A stretch of DNA of 34,133 nucleotides, taken from Bacteroidales bacterium (GTDB lineage: Bacteria; Bacteroidota; Bacteroidia; Bacteroidales; P3). Both the position numbers and the translations under genes were made by a program. This document shows positions 8,130 to 15,983 of this stretch, in pieces. The notes under the pieces were generated by a model, which made no database searches, was not told the origin of the DNA, and worked only from the letters and a program-made list of their open reading frames with translations. The number at the start of each line of letters is the position of its first letter. Position 1 is the first letter of the stretch. The DNA lies in assembly GCA_017522255.1 (NCBI GenBank), contig JAFWZP010000009.1, positions 1 through 34,133 of the forward strand, written 5' to 3'.

Positions 8130-8954
8130 TTAGTTTTTCTTTGCTGTAGATTTCCTTGGGCGACGAGGTCTGTCTTCGCCATCACCTTTTCTACCTTCAG
8201 CATCATTTTCTTCACCTCTTCTAGTTTCGTCGGTTGCTTCTTGATCATCTTGAGCACCTTTTTCCATCTTGCGTTCATTAATACCTTCTTGAATAGCATC
8301 AACCATAGATTTCAATATTACAGAAATAGATTTCGAGGCATCATCATTTGCAGGAATTGGGAAATCAATAAGATCAGGGTTACAATTTGTATCAACAATT
8401 GCGAATGTAGGAATGCCTAATCTTTGAGCTTCTGCTACGGCGATGTGTTCTTTATTGATATCTACTATAAACAAAGCTGCAGGTAAGCGAACCAAATCAG
8501 CTATACTACCAAGGTTTTTATCTAATTTAGCACGTTCGCGTTCTATTTGAAGACGTTCGCGTTTAGAAATGCTGCTAAACTCTTTATCTTGCATCAATCT
8601 ATCCAAAGAGTTCATTTTCTTAACAGCTTTGCGTATTGTAGCAAAGTTTGTCAACATACCACCGGGCCAACGTTCGGTAACGAAAGGCATATCGATAGGT
8701 TTTACAACTTCTGCAACTACTTCTTTAGCTTGCTTTTTGGTAGCTACAAATAATATTTTTTTACCTGATTTAGCTATTTGCTTAAGAGCGTTAGCAGCTT
8801 CATCAGCTTTTACTATAGTCTTGTGTAAATCAATAACATGAATACCATTATGTTCCTTGAATATATAAGGAGCCATTTTAGGATTCCATTTTCTTTTTAG
8901 GTGACCGAAGTGGCAACCTGCATCTAGCAATTGTTCAAATTCTAATTTTGCCAT
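8130..8954 (-). CDS. rpsB: 30S ribosomal protein S2
   Basis: This is a structural protein of the small ribosomal subunit. The N-terminus (LLDAGCHFGHLKRKWNPKMAPYIF) and the block VTERWPGGMLTNFATI are family hallmarks, as is PALFIVDINKEHIAVAEA. The protein has 274 residues; the last 45 or so form a charged, low-complexity tail alternating Glu/Asp and Arg/Lys (ending RRPRKSTAKKN). Such tails are common in Bacteroidota S2 but absent from E. coli S2. It is the third gene of the block, separated from rpsI by 103 bases that hold a perfect 10-bp stem-loop (8996-9031). Confidence 0.98.
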   Translation of the reverse strand: MAKLEFEQLLDAGCHFGHLKRKWNPKMAPYIFKEHNGIHVIDLHKTIVKADEAANALKQIAKSGKKILFVATKKQAKEVVAEVVKPIDMPFVTERWPGGMLTNFATIRKAVKKMNSLDRLMQDKEFSSISKRERLQIERERAKLDKNLGSIADLVRLPAALFIVDINKEHIAVAEAQRLGIPTFAIVDTNCNPDLIDFPIPANDDASKSISVILKSMVDAIQEGINERKMEKGAQDDQEATDETRRGEENDAEGRKGDGEDRPRRPRKSTAKKN

Positions 8955-8995
8955 TTTATATTTTTATTATTTTGTTTACATTCTTTTATTTTAGC

Positions 8996-9031
8996 AATTA
9001 CAAAGTAGTCCTAATATGAATCTTTGTAATT
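8996..9031 (-). promoter_or_regulatory. Stem-loop in the rpsI-rpsB intergenic region (possible rpsB leader)
   Basis: AATTACAAAG (8996-9005) pairs perfectly with CTTTGTAATT (9022-9031) around a 16-nt loop. No T-run follows, so a leader or processing structure for rpsB-tsf is as likely as a terminator. No full TAnnTTTG promoter was found in this gap. Confidence 0.5.
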
Positions 9032-9057
9032 TAGATACTAAACAATATCTGCAAATC

Positions 9058-9447
9058 TTAACGTTTGCTGAATTGGAAGCGTTTACGAGCTTTTGGTTGA
9101 CCTGGTTTTTTACGTTCTACCATACGAGGATCGCGACGCAAAAGACCTTTTGATTTAAGAGCAGGACGGTCTTCGATATTAGCTTCGCACAATGCACGTG
9201 CTATAGCCATACGTAGAGCTTCAGCTTGACCGGATACTCCACCTCCATCAAGGTTTGCTTTTATATCCCATTTATCCAATGCACCAACAACTTCTAATGA
9301 TTGGCGAACGATGTATTGCAATGGAGCTGTAGGAAAATACTCTTTGTAATCCTTTTTATTTACGGTAATTGTACCATTGCCCGGAGTCATATATATACGG
9401 GCTACTGCTGTTTTTCTTCTTCCAATTGTGTTTATTACTTCTGCCAT
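9058..9447 (-). CDS. rpsI: 30S ribosomal protein S9
   Basis: This small-subunit protein has a C-terminal tail that reaches the P-site tRNA. IGRRKTAVARIYMTPGNGTITVN at the N-terminus, GGGVSGQAEALRMAIARAL in the middle and the basic tail KARKRFQFSKR are diagnostic. The protein has 129 residues, a normal length. Its ATG overlaps the rplM stop by one base (TAATG), the classic rplM-rpsI coupling. Confidence 0.98.
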   Translation of the reverse strand: MAEVINTIGRRKTAVARIYMTPGNGTITVNKKDYKEYFPTAPLQYIVRQSLEVVGALDKWDIKANLDGGGVSGQAEALRMAIARALCEANIEDRPALKSKGLLRRDPRMVERKKPGQPKARKRFQFSKR

Positions 9448-9902
9448 TATCTTATATCATTTAAATTTACTACTTTTGGGTTTTGTGCTTGATGAGGATG
9501 TTCCGATCCCGCATAAACTTTTAGATTTCTGTACAAAGCATCACCCAATTTGTTTTTTGGCAACATTCCTCTTACTGCGTGTTCAATTACGCGAATAGGA
9601 TGTGTGTTCAACAATTGTTGTGGAGTAGCAAAGCGTTGTCCTCCTGGATAACCTGTATGACGAACATATACTTTGTCTGTCATTTTTTTACCGGTTAAAA
9701 CAATCTTTTCAGCGTTAATAATAATAACATTGTCACCACAATCTACGTGTGGAGTAAATGAGGGCTTGTGTTTACCTCTCAAAACATTGGCAACTCTCGT
9801 TGCTAAACGTCCTAACGTTTGGTTTTCTGCGTCTATCAAAATCCATTCTTTTGTAACGGTTTGGGCATTCGCCGACACAGTTCTGTAACTTAAACTATTC
9901 AT
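9447..9902 (-). CDS. rplM: 50S ribosomal protein L13
   Basis: This is an early-assembly protein of the large ribosomal subunit. The motifs [16 protein letters not shown] (residues about 20-35), [10 protein letters not shown] and [12 protein letters not shown] are characteristic. The protein has 151 residues, a normal length. It is the first gene of the block, with a well-formed promoter at 9949-9981, and its stop overlaps the rpsI start. Confidence 0.98.
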   Translation of the reverse strand: MNSLSYRTVSANAQTVTKEWILIDAENQTLGRLATRVANVLRGKHKPSFTPHVDCGDNVIIINAEKIVLTGKKMTDKVYVRHTGYPGGQRFATPQQLLNTHPIRVIEHAVRGMLPKNKLGDALYRNLKVYAGSEHPHQAQNPKVVNLNDIR

Positions 9903-9948
9903 CTTTTTATCTATGATTTTTTTGCTATTTATTCCTTTATAAGGATTT

Positions 9949-9981
9949 GCAAAATTACAACATATTTTTCATTCTGCCAAA
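9949..9981 (-). promoter_or_regulatory. rplM operon promoter (TTTG-N20-TAATTTTGC)
   Basis: On the minus strand TTTG (9978-9981) and TAATTTTGC (9949-9957) are separated by 20 bases, matching the Bacteroidota consensus. The box lies about 47 bases before the rplM ATG. Confidence 0.75.
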
Positions 9982-10033
9982 TTTGTTTATTCTTTATCTC
10001 ATATATTTTTTTCACATTTCACCTTCTTTGATA

Positions 10034-10051
10034 GATAAATAATTATTTATC
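10034..10051. repeat. Perfect 18-bp palindrome GATAAATAATTATTTATC
   Basis: This is a perfect self-complementary sequence between the end of coaE and the rplM promoter. Flanking TTTGATA (from about 10027) and TATCAAA (10047-10053) allow an alternative stem. It could be a weak terminator for the coaE operon or an AT-rich operator; no T-run supports the former. Confidence 0.45.
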
Positions 10052-10142
10052 AAAATCTTATAGTTTAATATTTTTTACTATTCTAATCTGACAATATGTG
10101 TAATTTCAGCATTTCACTCTATCAAAAAAAACAGTTTTTTTA

Positions 10143-10760
10143 CTATTTCATTGCAAATTTCATTATCTTTTCGTGTATTATTTTTATTCTTTCGTTGCGA
10201 TATTTTTCACCTTTATAATTGACAATTACATAGTCGGACAAGTTGCGTTTCTCTTCGTCGTTCATCTGATTATCCATTCGAGCTTTTACTTCTTGATAAG
10301 TTGTATTATCCCTTTTCATCACCCGTCTTATCCTTACTTCTTGTGGGGCATATACCATAATGGTTTTGTCGAATATTTTTTCAAATCCATGCTCGAACAG
10401 TATTGCATTTTCTTGTATAAGATATGGATAATTGCTATGCTGACTTACCCAAATATCAAAATCAGCCATCACTCTGGGGTGTATTATAGAGTTCAGTTGA
10501 CTTAGTTTTTCGGCATCGGCAAACACTATTTCGGCTATTTTTCTTTTATTGGGATTACACTCAGTGTCAAATACTTCATCGCCAAATATCGGTATAAGTT
10601 GCTTACAAAATTCTTTATCATTATAATACATACCAGCTACCTTATCGGCAAAAAAGCAAGGAACGCCCATTTGTTCAAATTGATGAGACACTATAGTTTT
10701 GCCACTACCTATACCCCCTGTAAGTCCCACTAATAATGTTTTTTTATTTGATGATAACAT
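10143..10760 (-). CDS. coaE: Dephospho-CoA kinase
   Basis: This enzyme catalyses the last step of coenzyme A synthesis, phosphorylating the 3'-OH of dephospho-CoA with ATP. The P-loop GGIGSGKT is at residues 15-22. CFFADKVAG, HPRVMADFDIW and the lid-like VRIRRVMKRDNTTYQEV follow in family order. The protein has 205 residues, normal for CoaE. Its start overlaps the end of the ybbR gene by 17 bases, so the two are probably coupled. It is the last gene of the nusB-yajC run. Confidence 0.96.
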   Translation of the reverse strand: MLSSNKKTLLVGLTGGIGSGKTIVSHQFEQMGVPCFFADKVAGMYYNDKEFCKQLIPIFGDEVFDTECNPNKRKIAEIVFADAEKLSQLNSIIHPRVMADFDIWVSQHSNYPYLIQENAILFEHGFEKIFDKTIMVYAPQEVRIRRVMKRDNTTYQEVKARMDNQMNDEEKRNLSDYVIVNYKGEKYRNERIKIIHEKIMKFAMK

Positions 10761-11706
10761 ACTGAACTTGTTTCGGTTTAATTTCTTTTATCTTTATATT
10801 GCATGGATATTTTTCCACCGTCACATTAAGTAACGATTGTGGCATCTTTTTATCATATTGTAATGTTATATCAAACATTTCCGGCATTATTTTTTTATAG
10901 TCTTTCATGGCCACATCGAGTATTAGTTCCACATTTTCGGGATACAATCTCACCTGCATTGTACTATCTTCTGTTTGAAAATTGATAGGCATAATAAGTC
11001 TTTTTTCGGTGTATCGTTCTACAGGTATATGTATTTTAACCACATCAGCCGACAAATTGACATTGGTAGGTTTCTGTAATTCCAAATCATAAAAATTGGT
11101 CTTACTTATGTTTTCTATCATTTTGGTTTTGGTTTTTATCTCCACTATATTTTCTAATTCTTTTTTGCTACCATACACATCAATTGAATCAGGTTGTAAT
11201 TTTGGATTTCCATATAAACCAAACTGTGGTTTAAACAAAAAATCTACATCATTCAACACTATCCTGACTTTCTTTTGAGTTAGTTTAGTCAATATCAATC
11301 GTGCGGTATCACTTAAAATCTGAGTTTCTTTCTGTTTTAGAAATGGTATTTGTTTCTTTACTATTTCTTTATTGTCTCGCAACGAAAATGGATACACAAT
11401 GTTGCCGTTACTTTCGTATGGAACAATAGCACTTACATCAATAATAATTTCACCACTATTCCTCCATAAGGTAGATAAATACTGAAAACCGGTTGATTTT
11501 ACAGATACAGATATCGTGGAATCAGCATCAATATAGGTATACATTTTGTCATTATACCCGACAAAAGTTACATTATAAGCTTTTTCGTAAACATAGATAT
11601 CCGACATCGTTTGTACGAACCATACAACTATGGTCAGTATCACACACACGAAAAACGATTTTAATTTATCCTTTTGCTTTATTTTTTGATGTATCTTTTT
11701 TATCAT
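10744..11706 (-). CDS. YbbR-domain protein (CdaR-like)
   Basis: This is a membrane-anchored protein with one N-terminal segment (SFFVCVILTIVVWFVQTM) and an extracytoplasmic region of repeated YbbR-type beta domains, seen as recurring blocks ending near TNVNLSADVVKIHIPVERYTE and the terminal LNVTVEKYPCNIKIKE. In Firmicutes YbbR proteins (CdaR) modulate the diadenylate cyclase CdaA; no cyclase gene is present here, so that role is inferred only from the family. I chose the ATG at 11706 because the preceding ten codons (to 11736) lie in a hairpin-forming spacer and weaken the signal anchor. The 3' end overlaps coaE by 17 bases. Confidence 0.85.
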   Translation of the reverse strand: MIKKIHQKIKQKDKLKSFFVCVILTIVVWFVQTMSDIYVYEKAYNVTFVGYNDKMYTYIDADSTISVSVKSTGFQYLSTLWRNSGEIIIDVSAIVPYESNGNIVYPFSLRDNKEIVKKQIPFLKQKETQILSDTARLILTKLTQKKVRIVLNDVDFLFKPQFGLYGNPKLQPDSIDVYGSKKELENIVEIKTKTKMIENISKTNFYDLELQKPTNVNLSADVVKIHIPVERYTEKRLIMPINFQTEDSTMQVRLYPENVELILDVAMKDYKKIMPEMFDITLQYDKKMPQSLLNVTVEKYPCNIKIKEIKPKQVQYVIIK

Positions 11707-11758
11707 AAACCACTTCGTATAAAAAACATAACCCATCGAAATATTTTCAATGGATTAT

Positions 11759-11794
11759 AATATAGGCAATTCATTGCTACGAATTGCCTATATT
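11759..11794 (-). promoter_or_regulatory. Perfect 14-bp stem-loop between yajC and ybbR
   Basis: AATATAGGCAATTC (11759-11772) pairs completely with 11781-11794 around an 8-nt loop. No T-run follows on the minus strand. It may slow transcription, mark an RNA-processing site or protect the yajC-side mRNA 3' end. A smaller hairpin follows at about 11733-11753. Confidence 0.6.
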
Positions 11795-11815
11795 GTTTGT
11801 ACCTGAATACATATA

Positions 11816-12139
11816 CTACTTACGTTGACTATTAGCAGCTGCTGCTTCGGGTGAAGGTTGTATAAAGTTTTTTTCAACGGTGATATTAACGCCATTGGCT
11901 ACTTCTATCACAATTGTCAAATCCTTAACTTCGGCTACTTTTCCATGTATACCGCCTGCAGTAACTACCTTATCGCCTTTTTGCAGACTATCGCGAAATT
12001 TGCGTTCTTCTTTTGCTTTTTTGGATTGAGGACGGATCATAAAGAAGTAAAATATTACTATCATTAGTAATAACATAATCCACATAGAAGCACCGCCTTG
12101 TCCTGTAGTTGCTTGCAACAAAATGTTTAGTAAGTTCAT
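11816..12139 (-). CDS. yajC: Preprotein translocase accessory protein YajC
   Basis: This is a small inner-membrane partner of SecDF in the Sec translocase. A single membrane segment (MWIMLLLMIVIFYFFMIRPQ, residues about 19-38) is followed by the diagnostic RPQSKKAKEERKFRDSLQKGDKVVTAGGIHGKV block. The protein has 107 residues, a typical length. It sits between the DUF1573 lipoprotein and ybbR, an arrangement I associate with Bacteroidota genomes. secDF is not in the window. Confidence 0.95.
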   Translation of the reverse strand: MNLLNILLQATTGQGGASMWIMLLLMIVIFYFFMIRPQSKKAKEERKFRDSLQKGDKVVTAGGIHGKVAEVKDLTIVIEVANGVNITVEKNFIQPSPEAAAANSQRK

Positions 12140-12188
12140 TTTTCTAAAATTTATTCGTTAAATATGATTGTTATTATTTTTTGATTAT

Positions 12189-12641
12189 TTAATTTTCGAC
12201 ATTGGCTCTTATAATCAATTGATTTTTGCTTGGTTGTGTGTTTGCCATAACCATTACAAATTGTTCTTCTTGACCATGTTTGCCGGCAGAATTAAATGTT
12301 ACGGTTATATAGCCTACTTCTCCCGGTTTTATTGGACTTCTTGGGTAGTCAGCCACAGTGCAACCGCAAGTGGCATCACATTCCGATATCAACAAATCGG
12401 CATTACCTGTATTCGAAAACTTAAAACTATATGCTATACTTTCTCCTTGCGACAATCGTCCAAAATCGTGCAAATTCTTATCAAACGACATCTTTGGCAT
12501 CTTTACTTCTTTGACATCTCGGTTAGCTGTATTGGGATTATTTATCAAAGTGGTGTCGTAATCTATAGTCGTACTATTATCGCCACAACCGACCAACAAC
12601 CCAACAGCCAATATAGCAGTAAGTATTCTGTTTGCTCTCAT
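12189..12641 (-). CDS. DUF1573 lipoprotein
   Basis: The protein is 150 residues with a lipoprotein signal (MRANRILTAILAVGLLVGCGDNS; lipid Cys about residue 19). The body is a DUF1573 Ig-like domain: FDKNLHDFGRLSQGESIAYSF, then FSNTGNADLLISECDATCGCTV, PIKPGEVGYITVTFN and HGQEEQFVMVMAN. DUF1573 proteins are abundant in Bacteroidota and their function is largely unknown. The gene lies 50 bases before yajC and after nusB on the same strand. Confidence 0.9.
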   Translation of the reverse strand: MRANRILTAILAVGLLVGCGDNSTTIDYDTTLINNPNTANRDVKEVKMPKMSFDKNLHDFGRLSQGESIAYSFKFSNTGNADLLISECDATCGCTVADYPRSPIKPGEVGYITVTFNSAGKHGQEEQFVMVMANTQPSKNQLIIRANVEN

Positions 12642-12722
12642 ATTCTGTGTTTCGACAAAATTATTTTTTCTATTCCTTTTATTTAAACTAAAAAAATTAC
12701 TTTTTGTTTTATCTGATTTTTT

Positions 12723-13697
12723 TTATTCTCCATTAAAACTTTCTTCGATCAAACCACGTCCGGTCTTTTTTATTTTGCCTTGCGAACGTAATTCAACATG
12801 CATCTTACTCAAAATTCCGTTGATAAACAACCTGCTTTTATTTGTACTATATTCTATTGACATTTCTATGCATTCGTTTATAGTAACTTTTTCGGGTATC
12901 GTTGGAAAACACATAAACTCGGTGATGGCCATTTTGAGTATTAAAATATCAATCATAGCCACACGGTCAAACTCCCATTGTTTCAAATTTTGCTTTATTA
13001 CTTCTGTATTTTTATCGAAAAGCAATATTGTCTTTTTCAACAACTCTACAGCAAAATCACAAACTAACAAATCTGTTTCATTGCGTTTATCATAGGGTAA
13101 AGGAAATGGTGATTCAACAGAAAAATCTTCGTTCAATTCCTTTAGTATTGTGTGTGTGTATTGTGCTACTTGAAAATAATCATCTTCCCAAAACAAATTG
13201 CGTTCCACAAACACATCGGCCAGTGGCTCGTAGTTTAAAATGTATCTATATGTAGCCAACACCATTTCGTGCTCAGTCTTAAAATCCCTGTTCTCGGTGT
13301 TCATGTATTCCTTGTAAGTAGCAGTGGTTTTGAAAGTGGCATACATATTACGAAAGATACTGCTATATTCCGACCAATTAATCTTTAGGCGTTCACAAGC
13401 CTTTTTCAATTCGTAGTTATTATTTAGTTGCAACACAAAACGATTATCTACCAATCTCATATTGGGATTCATCTCGTCTTCTGTGGGACAAAATTTGGCT
13501 TTGGCATCTTCTATATTTTTCTTTGCTACTTCAAAAAAATAAAGTAACGCAGATACTTGAGTTACCCCCAAATCGTTAAGTCTTTCAATGTTGTGTAAAA
13601 AGTTTTTTTCTATTATGCCTAAATCGTCTCCTCCCGAAACAGAGTAGGCATAAAGTGATTGTAATACTTTGGTTCTTAAGAAGTGTCTACTTAACAT
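12723..13697 (-). CDS. nusB: Transcription antitermination protein NusB, long form
   Basis: NusB binds boxA RNA with S10 (NusE) in rRNA antitermination complexes. MLSRHFLRTKVLQSLYAYS opens the protein. The C-terminal half holds the recognisable NusB core: QWEFDRVAMIDILILKMAITEF, then FPTIPEKVTINECIEMSIEYS and SRLFINGILSKM. At 324 residues it is about twice the usual 140; the extra segment lies between the first helix and the core, as is usual in Bacteroidota. The start at 13697 is preferred over an upstream in-frame ATG at 13727, because the promoter -7 box (13716-13724) lies between them. It heads the run to coaE. Confidence 0.93.
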   Translation of the reverse strand: MLSRHFLRTKVLQSLYAYSVSGGDDLGIIEKNFLHNIERLNDLGVTQVSALLYFFEVAKKNIEDAKAKFCPTEDEMNPNMRLVDNRFVLQLNNNYELKKACERLKINWSEYSSIFRNMYATFKTTATYKEYMNTENRDFKTEHEMVLATYRYILNYEPLADVFVERNLFWEDDYFQVAQYTHTILKELNEDFSVESPFPLPYDKRNETDLLVCDFAVELLKKTILLFDKNTEVIKQNLKQWEFDRVAMIDILILKMAITEFMCFPTIPEKVTINECIEMSIEYSTNKSRLFINGILSKMHVELRSQGKIKKTGRGLIEESFNGE

Positions 13698-13715
13698 CGT
13701 TAGTTTATATTTTTT

Positions 13716-13724
13716 GCAAATGTA
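13716..13724 (-). promoter_or_regulatory. nusB promoter -7 box
   Basis: The minus strand reads TACATTTGC, matching TAnnTTTGY, 19-27 bases before the ATG at 13697. It overlaps the codons that would follow the alternative start at 13727, which rules that start out for this transcript. No clean -33 element is visible. Confidence 0.6.
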
Positions 13725-13873
13725 CAACTTTTTATCGACTTAATAAATGTTTTTTTTCATACCATTGAAAAGATTTTATTCAAGAGCGTCCTTTTTAGTT
13801 TTTAATATACTATAAACTAAGATGCTACAATTACAATCTTACAAAATATTAAAAATAAATAAATAGAACACCT

Positions 13874-14008
13874 ATGGCACAAATAACTATACTTACAACT
13901 TGTTTCGGCACTTTGTTTCATCAAAATTCAAGTGCAACTGTCGATATTTTAGATATAATATCGGATCGTGTTTATATTATAGGCAAAAGGGGGACTATAA
14001 GGAATTAA
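13874..14008 (+). CDS. Possible small ORF (44 aa), unverified
   Basis: An ATG-initiated frame encodes MAQITILTTCFGTLFHQNSS and continues to a TAA at 14006-14008. I recognise no family. Its mixed composition is not obviously random, but there is no promoter box at the expected place and it could be chance in AT-rich DNA. Confidence 0.2.
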   Translation: MAQITILTTCFGTLFHQNSSATVDILDIISDRVYIIGKRGTIRN

Positions 14009-14154
14009 TAGATGAAAAAATGAACATAAATATCAATATTTGGTTTTAGGAATAATAGAGCAAAAAAAACGACAAAATTATTGAAAGAGACAAAAATATA
14101 ACATCTTAATAACAAGCACCTTTAAACAAAAAACAAGAAATAAATTGCGAAATC

Positions 14155-14187
14155 TTTGGTTTATATAATTTAAATCAGTACTTTTGC
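14155..14187 (+). promoter_or_regulatory. gapA promoter (TTTG-N20-TACTTTTGC)
   Basis: TTTG at 14155-14158 and TACTTTTGC at 14179-14187 are separated by 20 bases, a full match to the Bacteroidota housekeeping promoter. The -7 box lies about 52 bases before the ATG. Confidence 0.8.
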
Positions 14188-14239
14188 ATTTTCAAACAAT
14201 TAGTTTTAGAACGTATAATTTATTAAAGAATAACATATT

Positions 14240-15247
14240 ATGGCAAAAGTTGCAATTAACGGTTTTGGCCGTATTGGAAGAATGAGTTTTAGAGAACTTT
14301 GCACTAGAAAAAGTGTTGAAGTTGTAGCTATCAACGATTTGACAAGTGCTGACACATTAGCATATTTATTGAAATACGACTCAGTACATGGTCGTTTTGA
14401 CGGTGAAGTAAGTGTTGATGGTGAATATTTGATTATCAATGGCAAACGCATTCGCGTATATGCTGAAAAAGACCCTGCAAACCTTCCTTGGAAAGAATTG
14501 GGAGTTGATATTGTTATCGAATCGACCGGTTTGTTTAAAAACCGCGAAAAAATGATGAAACACATCAATGCCGGTGCCAAGAAAGTGGTTCTTACAGTTC
14601 CTGCCGACAAGAAAGAAGATGTTGACGCTACAGTAGTATTGGGTGTAAACGACCATATCCTTACTAAGGACATACAATTGGTTTCGAACGCTTCGTGTAC
14701 TACCAACTGCTTGTCGCCTATAGCTAAAGTATTGAATGACAATTTTGGAGTAGTACGTGGTCTTATGAACACTATCCACTCTTACACCAACGACCAAAAA
14801 ATCTTGGATCTTCCACACAGCGATTTACGTCGTGCTCGTGCTGCTGCTGTCAGCATAATACCTACCAAAACAGGTGCTGCTAAAGCTGTAGGTTTGGTAT
14901 TGCCCGAATTGGCAGGAAAACTTGATGGTTTGGCAATGCGTGTTCCTACTCCCGATGGTTCGGTTGTTGACCTAACTGTAGAATTGGAAAAACCTGCTAC
15001 AAAGGAAGAAATAAATGCTGCTATGAAGAAAGCTGCCGAAGGTCCTATGAAAGGTATTCTTGAATATGTAGACGAACCTATAGTAAGTGCCGACATCGTT
15101 GACAACAAACACTCTTCGATTTTCGATTCGATGCTTACTCAAGTGTTGGACAACAACTTCGTAAAAGTCGTTAGTTGGTACGACAACGAAAAAGGTTACT
15201 CTACTCGTATCTGCGACCTTACAGAACGTATGGCTCAATTATTGTAA
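14240..15247 (+). CDS. gapA: Glyceraldehyde-3-phosphate dehydrogenase, type I
   Basis: This cytoplasmic glycolytic enzyme converts glyceraldehyde-3-phosphate, NAD and phosphate to 1,3-bisphosphoglycerate. The Rossmann motif NGFGRIGR is at residues 7-14. The catalytic Cys is in SNASCTTNC (C153), with the conserved His in the following NTIHSYTNDQ. WYDNEKGYSTRICDL closes the catalytic domain. The protein has 335 residues, normal length. The gene is monocistronic: its own promoter lies at 14155-14187 and an intrinsic terminator at 15364-15397. The codons look well optimised, as expected for a highly expressed gene. Confidence 0.98.
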   Translation: MAKVAINGFGRIGRMSFRELCTRKSVEVVAINDLTSADTLAYLLKYDSVHGRFDGEVSVDGEYLIINGKRIRVYAEKDPANLPWKELGVDIVIESTGLFKNREKMMKHINAGAKKVVLTVPADKKEDVDATVVLGVNDHILTKDIQLVSNASCTTNCLSPIAKVLNDNFGVVRGLMNTIHSYTNDQKILDLPHSDLRRARAAAVSIIPTKTGAAKAVGLVLPELAGKLDGLAMRVPTPDGSVVDLTVELEKPATKEEINAAMKKAAEGPMKGILEYVDEPIVSADIVDNKHSSIFDSMLTQVLDNNFVKVVSWYDNEKGYSTRICDLTERMAQLL

Positions 15248-15363
15248 TTAAAACAAAAGTTTGCACCAATTTACACTCCTTACACGACCATAATATCGAA
15301 TGAGTGATAAATTATAGCAAATTTAATCTGTACCCATAGGTTTTAATTGTTAATATAAATTCG

Positions 15364-15397
15364 AGAGGATATTCAGCTGTGGATATCCTCTTTTTTT
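15364..15397 (+). terminator. gapA intrinsic terminator
   Basis: AGAGGATAT (15364-15372) pairs with ATATCCTCT (15383-15391) around a 10-nt loop and is followed by a seven-base T-run. Confidence 0.9.
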
Positions 15398-15441
15398 ATT
15401 TTCCTATTTTTCTTTTATCCATTAGTCATCTAAAAAACAAT

Positions 15442-15465
15442 AGGGTGTCAACTCATTTACACCCT
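15442..15465. repeat. Short hairpin AGGGTGT/ACACCCT
   Basis: Seven-base-pair arms at 15442-15448 and 15459-15465 surround a 10-nt loop. No T-run follows directly, so a terminator role is uncertain. Confidence 0.45.
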
Positions 15466-15592
15466 ACCATCAGCTACACGAAACCCGGGTATAATACACC
15501 GCATAGTATACCACAAATAGGCTATTTATCAAACCACTGAATTACAATATCTTAATATTTCCAAGAAAATTTCATCTTTTCTCTCAAATTTT

Positions 15593-15680
15593 CCTCGCGA
15601 GGTTGTGAAATTTTCCTTGCGAGGTTTTTCGTGCAACCACGCGAGGTTGCGAAATCGTCCTCGCGAGGGATTTTCAACCT
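15593..15680. repeat. Four-copy 22-bp direct repeat with CCTCGCGAGG core
   Basis: The palindromic core appears as CCTCGCGAGG (15593), CCTTGCGAGG (15615), CCACGCGAGG (15637) and CCTCGCGAGG (15659), exactly 22 bases apart. Between the cores GTTGTGAAA-like spacers are partly conserved. The GC-rich core stands out from the AT-rich surroundings. The last copy runs into the 3' end of the small ORF at 15674-15892. Confidence 0.85.
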
Positions 15681-15892
15681 GTCAGCCAACGCCGGCTGTA
15701 ACTATAGCCAATTTCTAAAAATTGCTTTACTGGTGATTTGCGAGTTTTTGCCTGAAAGATTTCTACTTTTTCTTTTGATTGAGCATAGCGGACCATGCGA
15801 TTGAAAAAGAAATAGAAAAATTTCGGTAACGTTGCGATTAAGCGAGTAAAGAGCGATGCCTTAACATCAGCTCTTTCGAGCGATAGCAACAT
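15674..15892 (-). CDS. Possible small conserved ORF beside the 22-bp array
   Basis: From the ATG at 15892 the frame gives 72 residues, starting MLLSLERADVKASLFTRLIA and ending GYSYSRRWLTG; a TTG at 15907 would add five. It has a Phe-rich core (KFFYFFFNRM) and a basic C-terminal half. I have the impression that very similar short frames occur in other Bacteroidales, but cannot verify this. It may be part of a noncoding repeated element rather than a true gene. No promoter box was found. Confidence 0.35.
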   Translation of the reverse strand: MLLSLERADVKASLFTRLIATLPKFFYFFFNRMVRYAQSKEKVEIFQAKTRKSPVKQFLEIGYSYSRRWLTG

Positions 15893-15983
15893 CGACGAAG
15901 TCAACAACGCAAAAGTTTAAAGAATAATTCTTCTAATTTACTGAAAGGTGGAATTTTTAGAAGTTGCCTATAAGTTGTTGCAT

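Larger units (their letters stand above)
13728..14239. other. Divergent nusB-gapA intergenic region
   Basis: This 512-base AT-rich spacer has the nusB promoter just inside its left edge and the gapA promoter at 14155-14187. In between is only a 44-codon plus-strand frame (13874-14008), listed separately. No repeat or structured RNA was recognised. Confidence 0.7.

Noticed and set aside
10034..10051. Palindrome as the coaE operon terminator
   Set aside because: Pure A/T-rich pairing with no following T-run; kept only as a palindrome of unknown role.
12723..13697. NusB as a fusion or frameshifted gene because it is twice the usual length
   Set aside because: The frame is intact and long NusB proteins are usual in Bacteroidota.
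14206..14772. 188-codon minus-strand reading frame
   Set aside because: It is antisense to gapA, whose motifs and codon use are unambiguous.
15593..15680. 22-bp repeats as a CRISPR
   Set aside because: The period is only 22 bases including the inter-core sequence, with partly conserved intervals and no cas genes.
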